Under the pieces are notes generated by a model. It saw nothing but the letters and a program-made list of their open reading frames with translations. It had not been told where the DNA came from and ran no database searches. Shown here piece after piece: positions 10,203 through 25,705 of a stretch of 64,000 bases of DNA. Position numbers and translations under genes: made by a program. Source of the DNA: Proteus vulgaris. GTDB taxonomy: Bacteria > Pseudomonadota > Gammaproteobacteria > Enterobacterales > Enterobacteriaceae. The DNA lies in contig NZ_JAEHOQ010000016.1 of assembly GCF_016239305.1 (NCBI RefSeq), positions 42,004 to 106,003 of the forward strand, read 5' to 3'. Position 1 is the first letter of the stretch, and every line of letters begins with the position of its first letter.

Positions 10203-11972
10203 TTAAAGTTCCTCTTTACGATGAGCAAGAAGACGAGCAAAAGCCCCTTGTTTCTGGCTTAATGATGCATAAGTGCCCGTTTCAATAATTTGACCTTTTT
10301 CCATTACCCAAATCTGATCGTAACCTAATGTTTCTTCCAATAAATGAGTAACAAGCAACGTAGTTTGATTTAATGATGCATTATTGAGTGCATGCATCAC
10401 ACGTTGTTCGCTATGAGAATCAAGGCTTGCTGCTGGTTCATCTAGTAATAATAATTGGCAAGGGGATAATAGAGCACGGGCTACGGCAATTCGCTGTGCT
10501 TGGCCAACAGAAAGACGTGCAGCACTATCACCAATTACTGTATTTAACCCATCAGGTAAATCGTTAATAAAATCGCTGACATAGGCCTTTTCAATAGCCA
10601 GATTAATTTGTTCTGAACTGGCATTTGGAGCGCTTAAACGTACATTATCAAGTAAAGTTTGTTCAGGTAAATTTGGATTTTGTCCCACCCAACTTAAACA
10701 TTGACGCCATGCTTCAGGTGAAAGCTGAGTTAATTCAATACCATTAACTTTTAATGAACCGCGATAAGGTAAAAAACCTAAAAGGGCGTTTAATAATGAG
10801 CTTTTTCCTGCACCACTTTGGCCTACAATCGCAATACGTTGCTGAGGATTAATTGTAAAACTTAATGGGCCTGCTAATTTTACGCCTTGATGCGATAAAA
10901 TCTCTAGTTCATGTGCTGTTATTTCAATACGTTCGTTTGCATTGATACGCTCATTACCTGCTAATTGTGGTTTTTCGCCATCAGCTTCTAAAAACTCAAC
11001 CAGAGACTCTGCTGCGCCCACTGCTTGCGCTTTTGCATGATAATAAGTACCTAAATCTCGTAAAGGTTGAAAAAATTCAGGAGCAAGGATCAGCGCTAAG
11101 AAACCTGAAAAGAGGGTAACACCCAAACCATAACTACCAAAATTAAGTTCACCTAAATAAGAAAACCCGAAATAAACAGCAACAACAGCAATAGAAACAG
11201 CGGTAAAAAATTCCAATACGCCAGAAGACAGGAACGCCATTCTTAGCACTTCCATCGTGCGTTTACGGAAGTCTTCGGTAGCTTCAGTAATTTGTTTTAT
11301 TTCGGCATTACCACGGTTAAATAGTCGTAATGTATCTAATCCTCTTAATCTATCGAGGAAGTTACCACTTAAACGACCTAAAGCGAGAAAATTTCTACGG
11401 TTAGCATCTGCTGCACCTAAGCCAACTAATGCCATAAATAGCGGGATCAGTGGGGCAGTAAAGAATAAAATTAACCCCGCAACCCAGTTAACAGGAAATA
11501 AGGTGATAAGGATAAGAATAGGCACAATAGCGGAAAGATACATCTGTGGAAGATAACGTGCATAATAATCTTGCATATCTTCAATTTGTTCTAAAATAAT
11601 CGTAGCCCAACTTCCCGCTGGTTTGCCTTTAACCCAAACAGGGCCTAATTCTTCAAGTCTATCAAGGACAATTTTACGAATTTGTTGCCTAACTGCCATA
11701 CCACAGCGATAACCAACACGCTCTCGTATTGCCATTACTGCTGCACGTAAGATAAAAATACCAATAAGAGTGAGAAAGGTAGGTATATGCGTATCACGGT
11801 TAATACTGTCCATGATAAATGCTTGAAGTAAAACGGCTAATAACCATGCTTGAGCAATAATTAATAAACCGCTTACAACACCTAAAATCATTGATAGCCG
11901 TAGCCATCGACGGGCTGGAGCGCTTTGCTGTTTCAGCCATCGAACCAATTCATTTTGTTTAGTTTTATCCAT
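10203..11972 (-). CDS. cydD: CydD, subunit of the CydDC glutathione/cysteine exporter
   Basis: Partner of CydC. The frame extends upstream to 12047, but ATG at 11972 gives MDKTKQNELVRWLKQQSAPARRW, matching the usual N-terminus, and 589 residues. Six membrane helices precede an ABC domain with Walker A GQSGAGKSS, the characteristic CydD signature LSVGQAQR, and Walker B LLLLDEPAASLD. First gene of cydD-cydC-aat. It is separated from the upstream trxB by a hairpin at 12072-12095. Confidence 0.95.
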   Translation of the reverse strand: MDKTKQNELVRWLKQQSAPARRWLRLSMILGVVSGLLIIAQAWLLAVLLQAFIMDSINRDTHIPTFLTLIGIFILRAAVMAIRERVGYRCGMAVRQQIRKIVLDRLEELGPVWVKGKPAGSWATIILEQIEDMQDYYARYLPQMYLSAIVPILILITLFPVNWVAGLILFFTAPLIPLFMALVGLGAADANRRNFLALGRLSGNFLDRLRGLDTLRLFNRGNAEIKQITEATEDFRKRTMEVLRMAFLSSGVLEFFTAVSIAVVAVYFGFSYLGELNFGSYGLGVTLFSGFLALILAPEFFQPLRDLGTYYHAKAQAVGAAESLVEFLEADGEKPQLAGNERINANERIEITAHELEILSHQGVKLAGPLSFTINPQQRIAIVGQSGAGKSSLLNALLGFLPYRGSLKVNGIELTQLSPEAWRQCLSWVGQNPNLPEQTLLDNVRLSAPNASSEQINLAIEKAYVSDFINDLPDGLNTVIGDSAARLSVGQAQRIAVARALLSPCQLLLLDEPAASLDSHSEQRVMHALNNASLNQTTLLVTHLLEETLGYDQIWVMEKGQIIETGTYASLSQKQGAFARLLAHRKEEL

Positions 11973-12071
11973 AAGAAAAGATTCAAATCTGCAGGTGAGA
12001 TACAAAGTATCAGAAAGGCCAAGGTAAGTAGTTATACGCTTTGGCAACCAGGCTAGTATGTTACATGGTAA

Positions 12072-12095
12072 AAGGCGCTACTGAAATAGCGCCTT
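12072..12095 (-). terminator. Terminator after trxB
   Basis: Perfect nine-base arms AAGGCGCTA and TAGCGCCTT with a six-base loop. On the minus strand it is followed by a short TTTT. It lies between the trxB stop and the cydD start, so it separates the two transcripts, at least in part. Confidence 0.75.
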
Positions 12096-12112
12096 GAAAG
12101 GAAGTGATGATT

Positions 12113-13615
<1,503 letters not shown>

Positions 13616-14110
13616 ATGATTGATAATAAAAAACGTCCGGGTAAAGATCTTGATAGAATAGACCGGAATATTCTAAATGAGCTTCAAAAAGATGGTCGTA
13701 TTTCAAACGTTGAGTTATCTAAACGTGTTGGTTTATCACCAACGCCTTGTTTAGAGCGTGTACGTCGTTTAGAGCGCCAAGGATTCATTTCTGGTTATAC
13801 TGCGCTGTTAAACCCTCATTACCTCGATGCATCATTACTGGTATTTGTGGAAATTACACTAAACCGTGGCGCACCAGATGTTTTTGAACAATTTAATATG
13901 GCTGTTCAAAAACTTGAAGAAATCCAAGAATGTCATTTAGTTTCTGGTGATTTTGACTATCTGTTGAAAACTCGTGTGCCTGATATGTCTGCTTACCGTA
14001 AATTACTGGGTGAAACTCTGTTACGTCTTCCGGGTGTTAATGACACACGTACTTACGTGGTTATGGAAGAAGTTAAACAAAGCAACCGCCTTGTAATCAA
14101 AACTCGCTAA
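13616..14110 (+). CDS. lrp: Leucine-responsive regulatory protein Lrp
   Basis: Global feast/famine regulator. N-terminal helix-turn-helix (LQKDGRISNVELSKRVGLSPTPCLERVRRLE, split by the turn) at about residues 23-53, then the RAM ligand-binding domain (FVEITLNRGAPDVFEQF, CHLVSGDFDYLLK). 164 residues, the standard length, nearly identical to the E. coli protein as I recall it. ATG 13616 follows an AGAG-rich site. The gene ends shortly before the ftsK control region. Confidence 0.97.
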   Translation: MIDNKKRPGKDLDRIDRNILNELQKDGRISNVELSKRVGLSPTPCLERVRRLERQGFISGYTALLNPHYLDASLLVFVEITLNRGAPDVFEQFNMAVQKLEEIQECHLVSGDFDYLLKTRVPDMSAYRKLLGETLLRLPGVNDTRTYVVMEEVKQSNRLVIKTR

Positions 14111-14157
14111 GCCAACTTAATAGGTTGGTGCAAAACAGGAAAAAATTAGGTACACTC

Positions 14158-14173
14158 CTGTTTATGCATACAG
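14158..14173 (+). promoter_or_regulatory. LexA (SOS) box upstream of ftsK
   Basis: CTGTTTATGCATACAG fits the LexA pattern CTGT-N8-ACAG exactly, with an AT-rich centre. It lies 71 bases before the ftsK start. E. coli ftsK is a known SOS gene (dinH) with a LexA-controlled promoter at this place. Confidence 0.75.
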
Positions 14174-14177
14174 TTTC

Positions 14178-14199
14178 AACGCTGAGATATCTCAGCGTT
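14178..14199 (+). terminator. Perfect palindrome between lrp and ftsK
   Basis: Eleven-base arms (AACGCTGAGAT and its complement) with no spacer, followed by a weak T-rich run (GTTCCGTTTTA). It probably terminates lrp transcripts. Being inside the ftsK leader, it could instead be a leader stem. Confidence 0.6.
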
Positions 14200-14243
14200 G
14201 TTCCGTTTTAATTTAACCCTAAGTTAAACCTGGAGAGCCCTCT

Positions 14244-17969
<3,726 letters not shown>

Positions 17970-18036
17970 TATCTTGAAAACTCAGTTATCAGCTAATGAG
18001 ATAGCATGATAATCTACACAATATCATTAAAATTTA

Positions 18037-18059
18037 TACGCCGACATTATGTCGGCGTA
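18037..18059 (+). terminator. Hairpin between ftsK and lolA
   Basis: Perfect 11-base arms TACGCCGACAT and ATGTCGGCGTA with a one-base centre. No T run follows (AATCTCATG), so it is a weak terminator or an mRNA-stabilising stem. It ends 22 bases before the lolA ATG. Confidence 0.5.
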
Positions 18060-18081
18060 ATCTCATGCCGAGGCTTGTAGA

Positions 18082-18690
18082 ATGAAAAAAGTATTATTTG
18101 CAGTGTGTGCGATGGCATTAATAAGTAGCCAAGCTGTTTGGGCTGATGCGCGTCAAGATCTGCAACAACGATTAAATAAAGTAAATAGTTTTCAAGCTAA
18201 CTTTAGCCAAACTGTCACTAGCAATGAAGGTGCTCTTATTCAAAAAGGGGAAGGTAATTTAAAAGTACAACGCCCTGATTTGTTTAATTGGCAAATGACA
18301 GCGCCTGATGAGAGCACTCTAATTTCTGATGGCAAAACATTATGGTTTTATAATCCCTTTGTGGAGCAAGTTACTGCGAGTTGGCTTGAAAGTGCTACAA
18401 CCAATACTCCGTTTATGTTGATCGCGCGTAACGACAGTAAAGAATGGCAAAATTATGAAGTTAAACAAACGGGTGACCGTTTTGAGCTAACGCCAAAAGT
18501 AGAAAATAACTTAAAACATTTTACGATCACCGTGTTACCTAATGGGCAAATTCAGCAATTTGCGGCCACAGAACAAGATGGTCAGGTGAGTAATTATCAA
18601 TTAACTGATCAAACGGCTGCACCAATCGATGCATCCGCGTTTCGCTTTACACCTCCTGTGGGTGTGACTGTGGATGACCAACGTCAGTGA
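18082..18690 (+). CDS. lolA: LolA, periplasmic lipoprotein chaperone
   Basis: Carries lipoproteins from the LolCDE complex to LolB at the outer membrane. Signal peptide [21 protein letters not shown], cut before DARQDL. The mature part has the LolA hallmarks [27 protein letters not shown] and [16 protein letters not shown]. 202 residues, normal. It is followed within 8 bases by rarA, as in E. coli, suggesting one operon. Confidence 0.96.
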   Translation: MKKVLFAVCAMALISSQAVWADARQDLQQRLNKVNSFQANFSQTVTSNEGALIQKGEGNLKVQRPDLFNWQMTAPDESTLISDGKTLWFYNPFVEQVTASWLESATTNTPFMLIARNDSKEWQNYEVKQTGDRFELTPKVENNLKHFTITVLPNGQIQQFAATEQDGQVSNYQLTDQTAAPIDASAFRFTPPVGVTVDDQRQ

Positions 18691-18697
18691 GGATATT

Positions 18698-20047
18698 TTG
18701 AGTAATTTATCACTCGATTTTTCACGCAATGAGTTCCAACCTCTGGCTGCAAGAATGCGACCTGAAACATTGGAGCAATATATCGGGCAAACGCATTTAC
18801 TTGCCGAAGGTAAGCCATTACCTCGTGCTATTAAGGCGGGGCAATTGCACTCCATGATTTTATGGGGGCCACCAGGCACAGGGAAAACAACTCTTGCTGA
18901 GATTATTGGTCGCTATGCGCAAGCTGATATAGAACGTTTATCTGCGGTAACATCGGGTATTAAAGAAATCAGAGAGTCTATTGAAATTGCGCGCCAAAAT
19001 CGTAATGCTGGGCGCAGAACAATACTATTTGTTGATGAAGTACATCGTTTTAATAAAAGCCAGCAAGATGCTTTTTTACCTCATATTGAAGATGGAACTA
19101 TCACTTTTATTGGCGCAACGACCGAAAACCCTTCTTTTGAACTCAATTCAGCTTTGCTCTCTAGGGCGAGAGTTTATCTATTACGCTCATTGACTGAAGC
19201 TGATATTGAGTTAGTACTTCAACAAGCATTAGATGATACTGAACGTGGTTTAGGTGGACGCAATATCATTTTACCTAATGATACTCGTAAAATGATTGCA
19301 CAATTGGTTAATGGTGATGCACGTCGTTCATTAAATTTGCTTGAAATGATGGCAGATATTGCGGAAGTAGATAGCCAAGGAAAACGTACGTTGACCCCCG
19401 CGTTACTCACTGAAATTAGTGGTGAGCGTAGTGCGCGTTTCGATAATAAAGGTGATCGTTTTTACGATCTTATCTCTGCATTGCATAAATCAGTAAGAGG
19501 ATCTGCACCTGATGCAGCACTTTATTGGTACGCAAGGATCATAACAGCCGGTGGCGATCCGCTTTATGTTGCTCGCCGTTTATTGGCAATCGCATCAGAA
19601 GATGTAGGTAATGCCGATCCTCGCGCAATGCAAGTCGCTATTGCCGCATGGGATTGCTTTACGCGTGTAGGGCCTGCTGAAGGTGAACGCGCGATTGCGC
19701 AAGCCATTGTGTATTTGTCTTGTGCACCAAAAAGTAATGCAGTTTATACAGCATTTAAAGCTGCTATTGCAGATGCCAAAAGTAAACCTGATTATGACGT
19801 GCCTGAACATTTGCGTAATGCGCCGACAAAACTCATGAAAGAAATGGGGCTTGGTGCTGAGTATCGTTATGCCCATGATGAGCCTAATGCGTATGCGGCA
19901 GGAGAGGTTTATTTTCCTAAAGAAATGGCCAATACGCAGTACTATTACCCAGTAAAAAGAGGGTTAGAGATCAAGGTTGCAGAGAAATTAGACTGGCTTT
20001 CTCAACAAGATCAAAATAGTGTTACAAAACGCTATCGCAAAATGTAA
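18698..20047 (+). CDS. rarA: Replication-associated recombination AAA+ ATPase RarA
   Basis: Clamp-loader-like ATPase acting at stalled forks (also called MgsA). Walker A GPPGTGKT at residues 57-64, Walker [13 protein letters not shown], sensor [13 protein letters not shown] take TTG 18698 as the start: it follows GTGAGGA and gives SNLSLDFS as in E. coli, 449 residues. The longer frame from 18674 would overlap the end of lolA. The C-terminal tetramerisation region ([22 protein letters not shown], split by its core) is intact. Confidence 0.94.
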   Translation: MSNLSLDFSRNEFQPLAARMRPETLEQYIGQTHLLAEGKPLPRAIKAGQLHSMILWGPPGTGKTTLAEIIGRYAQADIERLSAVTSGIKEIRESIEIARQNRNAGRRTILFVDEVHRFNKSQQDAFLPHIEDGTITFIGATTENPSFELNSALLSRARVYLLRSLTEADIELVLQQALDDTERGLGGRNIILPNDTRKMIAQLVNGDARRSLNLLEMMADIAEVDSQGKRTLTPALLTEISGERSARFDNKGDRFYDLISALHKSVRGSAPDAALYWYARIITAGGDPLYVARRLLAIASEDVGNADPRAMQVAIAAWDCFTRVGPAEGERAIAQAIVYLSCAPKSNAVYTAFKAAIADAKSKPDYDVPEHLRNAPTKLMKEMGLGAEYRYAHDEPNAYAAGEVYFPKEMANTQYYYPVKRGLEIKVAEKLDWLSQQDQNSVTKRYRKM

Positions 20048-20141
20048 AGATGCGGTAAGGTTATTAAATTATCATTAATTTCTTAACTATGCCTTGTCTC
20101 AGATATCTTTTTTATAAGATAGGAGAGAAGGTTTTTATTAA

Positions 20142-21455
<1,314 letters not shown>

Positions 21456-21487
21456 TTATTATCTAATTAATTGAGTATTAATAATTT

Positions 21488-21519
21488 AACCCTCTGCTTA
21501 GGCAGGGGGTTTTTTATTG
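21488..21519 (+). terminator. Terminator after serS
   Basis: Stem AACCCTCTGC with TTAG loop and GCAGGGGGTT (one G-T pair), followed by TTTTTATT. It lies 32 bases after the serS stop. Confidence 0.9.
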
Positions 21520-21675
21520 GCCTTAATAAATATTTATCGCTATTAATTTAATTTATTCTGGATATTAAAGCTAGTAAGTGAGGATATAATCGAGTAAATA
21601 TTTTATAAAAAAGACATCAAAAACAGTTTAATTCTAAGGTATATCGTTTTAGTTTACTGTATTTTCATTCCTTGC

Positions 21676-21704
21676 TTGACAATTCTTCTAATTAACCTTA
21701 ATTT
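21676..21704 (+). promoter_or_regulatory. Putative metN promoter
   Basis: Perfect -35 TTGACA at 21676-21681, 17-base spacer, weak -10 TAATTT at 21699-21704. The inferred transcription start falls inside the tandem MetJ boxes, a typical repression layout. Confidence 0.5.
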
Positions 21705-21736
21705 GGATTTCTAGATGTTTAGACGTCTAGATTTCT
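21705..21736 (+). promoter_or_regulatory. Tandem MetJ boxes upstream of metN
   Basis: Four adjacent 8-base units: GGATTTCT, AGATGTTT, AGACGTCT, AGATTTCT. The third is the exact MetJ consensus and the others match at five or six of eight positions. MetJ with S-adenosylmethionine binds such arrays cooperatively. This supports methionine as substrate of the downstream transporter and shows that the ATG at 21715 is operator, not coding. Confidence 0.85.
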
Positions 21737-21759
21737 ATTTAATGGATGGGTTACTTAAA

Positions 21760-22746
21760 ATGATAACATTAAAAAATGTCAGCAAAATTTATCAGCGAGG
21801 GAAAAAACAAACTGTTGCTGTTGATGACATTAATCTCAATATTGAACAAGGGGATATCTTTGGCATTATTGGTTATAGCGGTGCGGGGAAAAGTAGTTTG
21901 ATCCGACTATTAAATCGCTTAGAGCCAGTTACCGAAGGCGAGGTGATTGTAGGAAAATATAATATTACTACCAGCAGTGAACGTGAGATCCGTAAAATTC
22001 GTCACTCGATTGGCATGATTTTTCAACACTTTAATTTATTATGGTCACGCACAGTTAGAGAAAATATTGAATTTCCACTCGAAATTTCGGGTGTAGATAA
22101 AAAACAACGCTCTCAGCGAGCGAATGAACTGATGGTGTTGGTTGGGCTTGCTGATAAAGCAGATGAATATCCATCAACATTAAGTGGTGGACAAAAGCAA
22201 CGTGTGGGTATTGCTAGAGCGCTAGCAAACAATCCGGATGTTTTATTATGCGATGAAGCAACATCTGCATTAGATCCAAAAACAACACAAACAATTTTAG
22301 CATTGCTCGCTGAAATTAATAAAAAAATGAATATTACGATTGTGTTGATCACACATGAAATGCAGGTTGTAAAAGCGATATGCAACAAAGTTGCAGTTAT
22401 TGAGCAAGGAAGAATAATAGAACAAGGTAAAGTGCTGAACATATTTAATCACCCCAAACACAAAGTAACACAGCAATTTTTATCTCAATCAGCACAGGTA
22501 ATAGATAATAATGATGACATTGGTAATATAAAACAGCAAAGCACAGTAATAAGATTACTATTACAAGAAGGTAAAAAATATGATTATTTTCTTTATGATT
22601 TAATTTCTAAATTTAATGAACCAATTAATTTGATAAAAGGAAATTTCTCACAAGAAAATGGATTTATTTATTTACAATTAAATAATAAATCTAATGAAAT
22701 TATCCAATACCTTAAGAATAATAATTTTAATATAGCGGTTGTGTGA
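21760..22746 (+). CDS. metN: Methionine ABC importer, ATP-binding protein MetN
   Basis: ATPase of a D/L-methionine importer. Walker A GYSGAGKS at residues 38-45, signature LSGGQKQR, Walker [13 protein letters not shown], and a C-terminal NIL domain (about 250-328) that senses cytoplasmic methionine. ATG 21760 gives MITLKNVSKIYQRG as in MetN proteins and 328 residues; upstream ATGs overlap the MetJ boxes. First gene of metN-metI-metQ. The C-terminal part is more AT-rich and divergent than the standard E. coli MetN, so it is probably a paralogue of the main metD system. Confidence 0.9.
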   Translation: MITLKNVSKIYQRGKKQTVAVDDINLNIEQGDIFGIIGYSGAGKSSLIRLLNRLEPVTEGEVIVGKYNITTSSEREIRKIRHSIGMIFQHFNLLWSRTVRENIEFPLEISGVDKKQRSQRANELMVLVGLADKADEYPSTLSGGQKQRVGIARALANNPDVLLCDEATSALDPKTTQTILALLAEINKKMNITIVLITHEMQVVKAICNKVAVIEQGRIIEQGKVLNIFNHPKHKVTQQFLSQSAQVIDNNDDIGNIKQQSTVIRLLLQEGKKYDYFLYDLISKFNEPINLIKGNFSQENGFIYLQLNNKSNEIIQYLKNNNFNIAVV

Positions 22747-22747
22747 T

Positions 22748-23434
22748 ATGAATGAAATACAGGTTTTAGTTAATAGTTATTTTCCTCATTTAAAACTCAA
22801 TGTCTTAGGAGAAGAAACATTAAATACTCTATATATGACGCTGGTTTCTGGTCTATTATCTTGCTTATTAGGGATGTTAATTGGTGTCGCATTATTTTTA
22901 ACGGCGAAAGAAGGTTATAAAGAACAGATTTCTATTTATAGAGCACTTTCATTTATTGTAAATGTTTTTAGAGCTGTTCCCTTTATTATTTTAATTATTT
23001 TATTATTTCCTTTTACCAAATGGATTGTGGGAACCATATTAGGAGTTAATGCAGCACTACCAGCATTAGTCATTTCAGCGGCTGCATTTTATGCAAGGTT
23101 AGTTGAATTAGCACTACGTGAAGTTGATAAAGGTGTAATAGAAGCAAGCCTCTCAATGGGAGCTAATTTACCTACATTAATATTTAAAGTGTTACTGCCT
23201 GAATCATCCCCTGCATTAGTTTCTGGCTTAACGGTAACATTAATTTCTTTAGTTGGAGGAACGGCTGTTGCCGGGGCGATTGGTGCGGGTGGATTAGGAA
23301 ACTTAGCTTATTTAGAAGGGTTTCAGCGTAGTCATCTTGATGTGGTTTGGGTTGCTACATTAGTTATTTTATTGATTGTGTTATGTATTCAGCTATTGGG
23401 AGATAGTGTTGTAAGAAATATAGATAAACGCTAA
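22748..23434 (+). CDS. metI: Methionine ABC importer, permease MetI
   Basis: Membrane subunit with five or six hydrophobic segments and the permease coupling motif EASLSMGANLPTLIFKVLLPES (split after LPTLI). The GGTAVAGAIGAGGLGNLAY stretch is typical of MetI. ATG 22748 lies one base after the metN TGA; the longer frame from 22739 has only a TTG start inside metN. 228 residues, close to the E. coli length. Confidence 0.92.
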   Translation: MNEIQVLVNSYFPHLKLNVLGEETLNTLYMTLVSGLLSCLLGMLIGVALFLTAKEGYKEQISIYRALSFIVNVFRAVPFIILIILLFPFTKWIVGTILGVNAALPALVISAAAFYARLVELALREVDKGVIEASLSMGANLPTLIFKVLLPESSPALVSGLTVTLISLVGGTAVAGAIGAGGLGNLAYLEGFQRSHLDVVWVATLVILLIVLCIQLLGDSVVRNIDKR

Positions 23435-23484
23435 TCAAAAAATCAATTTAATTAGAAATAAAATTTTAAAATAAGGTTATAACA

Positions 23485-24309
23485 ATGAAATTAACAGTAT
23501 TTAAAAAACTGGGTTCACTGCTACTTGTCAGTTTAGCTTTATCTGCTTGTAAGCCAACCGATGAAAAGTCAGAAAATAAATTAATTATAGGTGCATCAAG
23601 TACACCTCATGCCGAAATCCTTGAATTTATAAAACCTCAATTGGCAAAAGAAGGACTAGAGTTAGATATTCGAATCTTTAATGATTATATTATTCCCAAT
23701 CAAGCATTAGCAGAAAAAGAATTAGATGCGAATTTCTTCCAGCATGTACCTTATTTAAATAAAACCTTAGCAGATCACCCAGATTGGAAATTAGTTTCTG
23801 CTGGCGCTGTACATATGCACCCTTATCGTTTTTTCTCGCAAAAATATAAAAGTTTACAGGATTTACCTAATGGTGCAAAAATGATAAGTAGTAATAATCT
23901 GGCACAGCATGGACATATATTAAAACTGTTCCAGGATGAAGGAATAATTAAATTACGTGATGGTATCGATCCTGATGATTCTACAATTGATGATATTGTA
24001 GAAAATCCTCGTAATATTAAATTCCTATTTACTTATGATGGTCCATTATTACCACAAATTTATAAAAATGGTGAAGCAGATGTTGCTTCTATTGATGGGC
24101 ACTTTGCTATTAATGCGGGGCTAGATTTAACCAGAGAAGTGATTTATACCGAGCCTGCCGCAAACAGTAAGTTTGCTAACGTGGTTGTGATTAGAGAAGA
24201 AGATAAAAGCGATCCACGTATTGCTAAATTAATGACGCAATTGCGAGCACCAGAGACAAAACAATTTATTCTAGAAACGTTTAAGGGTGAAGCTGTTCCT
24301 GTACCATAA
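23485..24309 (+). CDS. metQ: Methionine-binding lipoprotein MetQ
   Basis: Substrate-binding protein of the importer. Lipoprotein signal with lipobox LSAC, acylated Cys at residue 22. NlpA/MetQ domain with GASSTPHAEILEF, LDANFFQHVPYLN and the C-terminal FANVVVIREEDKSDP. 274 residues. Preceded by AAGGTTATAACA. Last gene of the operon, followed by a strong terminator at 24346. Confidence 0.92.
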   Translation: MKLTVFKKLGSLLLVSLALSACKPTDEKSENKLIIGASSTPHAEILEFIKPQLAKEGLELDIRIFNDYIIPNQALAEKELDANFFQHVPYLNKTLADHPDWKLVSAGAVHMHPYRFFSQKYKSLQDLPNGAKMISSNNLAQHGHILKLFQDEGIIKLRDGIDPDDSTIDDIVENPRNIKFLFTYDGPLLPQIYKNGEADVASIDGHFAINAGLDLTREVIYTEPAANSKFANVVVIREEDKSDPRIAKLMTQLRAPETKQFILETFKGEAVPVP

Positions 24310-24345
24310 TATTATCTGTAGCAAAAATTTGTGATCAAATGGTCT

Positions 24346-24373
24346 GTGGAACAAGAGATTGTTCCACTTTTTT
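24346..24373 (+). terminator. Terminator after metQ
   Basis: Perfect nine-base arms GTGGAACAA and TTGTTCCAC with a GAGA loop, then six T. Confidence 0.93.
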
Positions 24374-24571
24374 GTTTATAACAAGGGCTATTATAAAAAG
24401 GTTTTTAATAAAGAAATGACTATTTAACAAAAATATAACGCAATCTCCCATTGGTTAGACCGATCACGGCAGATCCTATTTATGCTGTTAAATTAGACCT
24501 ATCGCTCGAATTTACCTCAATTATTTTATGACGTTTCTATTTAGATAGAACCCTACAAAAGAGCATATTCT

Positions 24572-25621
24572 ATGATAGTTTCTAAACCGCAGTTACATCA
24601 ATTAATTAAAAATAAATTACATCAAGCAGGGCTAAATGAAGCGCATGCAGGTACGGTGGCTGATGTCTTAGTCCATGCTGATGGTAAAGGCATTCACTCT
24701 CATGGTGCTGTGCGTGTAGAGTATTATGCAGAGCGCATTAGCAAAGGTGGCACAAATACTACACCTAACTTTACTTATACTGAAACTGGACCTTGTAGCG
24801 CTATATTTGATGGCGATAATGGTGCTGGGCATGTTGCAGCTAAAGATGCAATGGAACGCGCCATTAAAATGGCACAAGATAAGGGCGTTGCGGTTGTGGG
24901 CGTTCGGCGCATAGGCCATAGTGGAGCACTTTCTTATTTTGTGGAGCAAGCATCACAAGCAGGAATGATAGGTATCTCACTTTGTCAATCTGATCCTATG
25001 GTTGTTCCTTTTGGTGGCTCAGAAGTGTATTACGGCACAAACCCTATCGCATTTTCCGCCCCAGGCGTAGGTGATAAACATATTACATTCGATATGGCGA
25101 CAACCGTACAAGCATGGGGCAAGGTGCTTGATGCACGTTCACGTCATGTTGATATTCCTGATACTTGGGCGGTAGATGAAAGCGGAAAACCTACGACAGA
25201 TCCTTTTGCGGTAAAAGGCTTATTGCCTATTGCTGGTCCTAAAGGTTATGGCTTGATGATGATGGTCGATGTGTTGTCGGGTATTTTGCTTGGGCTTCCT
25301 TTTGGTAAACATGTCAGCTCGATGTATCACGATTTAACGCAAGGACGAGAGTTAGGTCAATTACATATTGTAATTAATCCTGCATTCTTTACTGATGCGA
25401 CATTATTTAGAGAGCATATCTCACAAGTTATGGGGGAGTTAAATGCTATTAAGCCGGCTCCTAATGTTGAAAAAGTCCTTTATCCTGGTGAAAATAGCCA
25501 AATCGAAGAACAGCGAAGTGAAAGTGAAGGTATTGAAATTGTTGATGAAATTTATGACTATTTAATGTCTGATGCACTTTATAATAAATCTTATGATAAT
25601 AAAAATCCGTTTGCAGGTTAA
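24572..25621 (+). CDS. allD: Ureidoglycolate dehydrogenase AllD
   Basis: NAD-dependent oxidation of S-ureidoglycolate to oxalurate in anaerobic allantoin use. Member of the malate/L-sulfolactate dehydrogenase (LDH2) family. The product is very close to E. coli AllD along its whole 349 residues: GIHSHGAVRVEYYAERISKGG near the start (split at the catalytic region), catalytic His116 in RIGHSGALSYF, DPMVVPFGGSEVYYGTNPIAF, and DPFAVKGLLPIAGPKGYGL. No other allantoin gene (allC, allE, allB, regulator) is near, which is unusual. ATG 24572 has a weak ribosome site. It is separated from metQ by a terminator, so it has its own promoter. Confidence 0.92.
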   Translation: MIVSKPQLHQLIKNKLHQAGLNEAHAGTVADVLVHADGKGIHSHGAVRVEYYAERISKGGTNTTPNFTYTETGPCSAIFDGDNGAGHVAAKDAMERAIKMAQDKGVAVVGVRRIGHSGALSYFVEQASQAGMIGISLCQSDPMVVPFGGSEVYYGTNPIAFSAPGVGDKHITFDMATTVQAWGKVLDARSRHVDIPDTWAVDESGKPTTDPFAVKGLLPIAGPKGYGLMMMVDVLSGILLGLPFGKHVSSMYHDLTQGRELGQLHIVINPAFFTDATLFREHISQVMGELNAIKPAPNVEKVLYPGENSQIEEQRSESEGIEIVDEIYDYLMSDALYNKSYDNKNPFAG

Positions 25622-25645
25622 TAATATTTATTTTAGATAATAAAA

Positions 25646-25682
25646 AGCAGTAGATGAGATTACTTCAGTCTACTGCTATTTT
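25646..25682. terminator. Shared terminator between allD and the converging membrane-protein gene
   Basis: Perfect nine-base arms AGCAGTAGA and TCTACTGCT around a 14-base loop, with a T-rich tail on the plus strand and a T run on the minus strand. It can serve both converging genes. Confidence 0.8.
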
Positions 25683-25705
25683 ATTTAGGCAAGTTAACGC
25701 TAAGA

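Noticed and set aside
21715..21759. Longer metN N-terminus from ATG 21715
   Set aside because: The bases are tandem MetJ boxes and the residues do not match MetN proteins.
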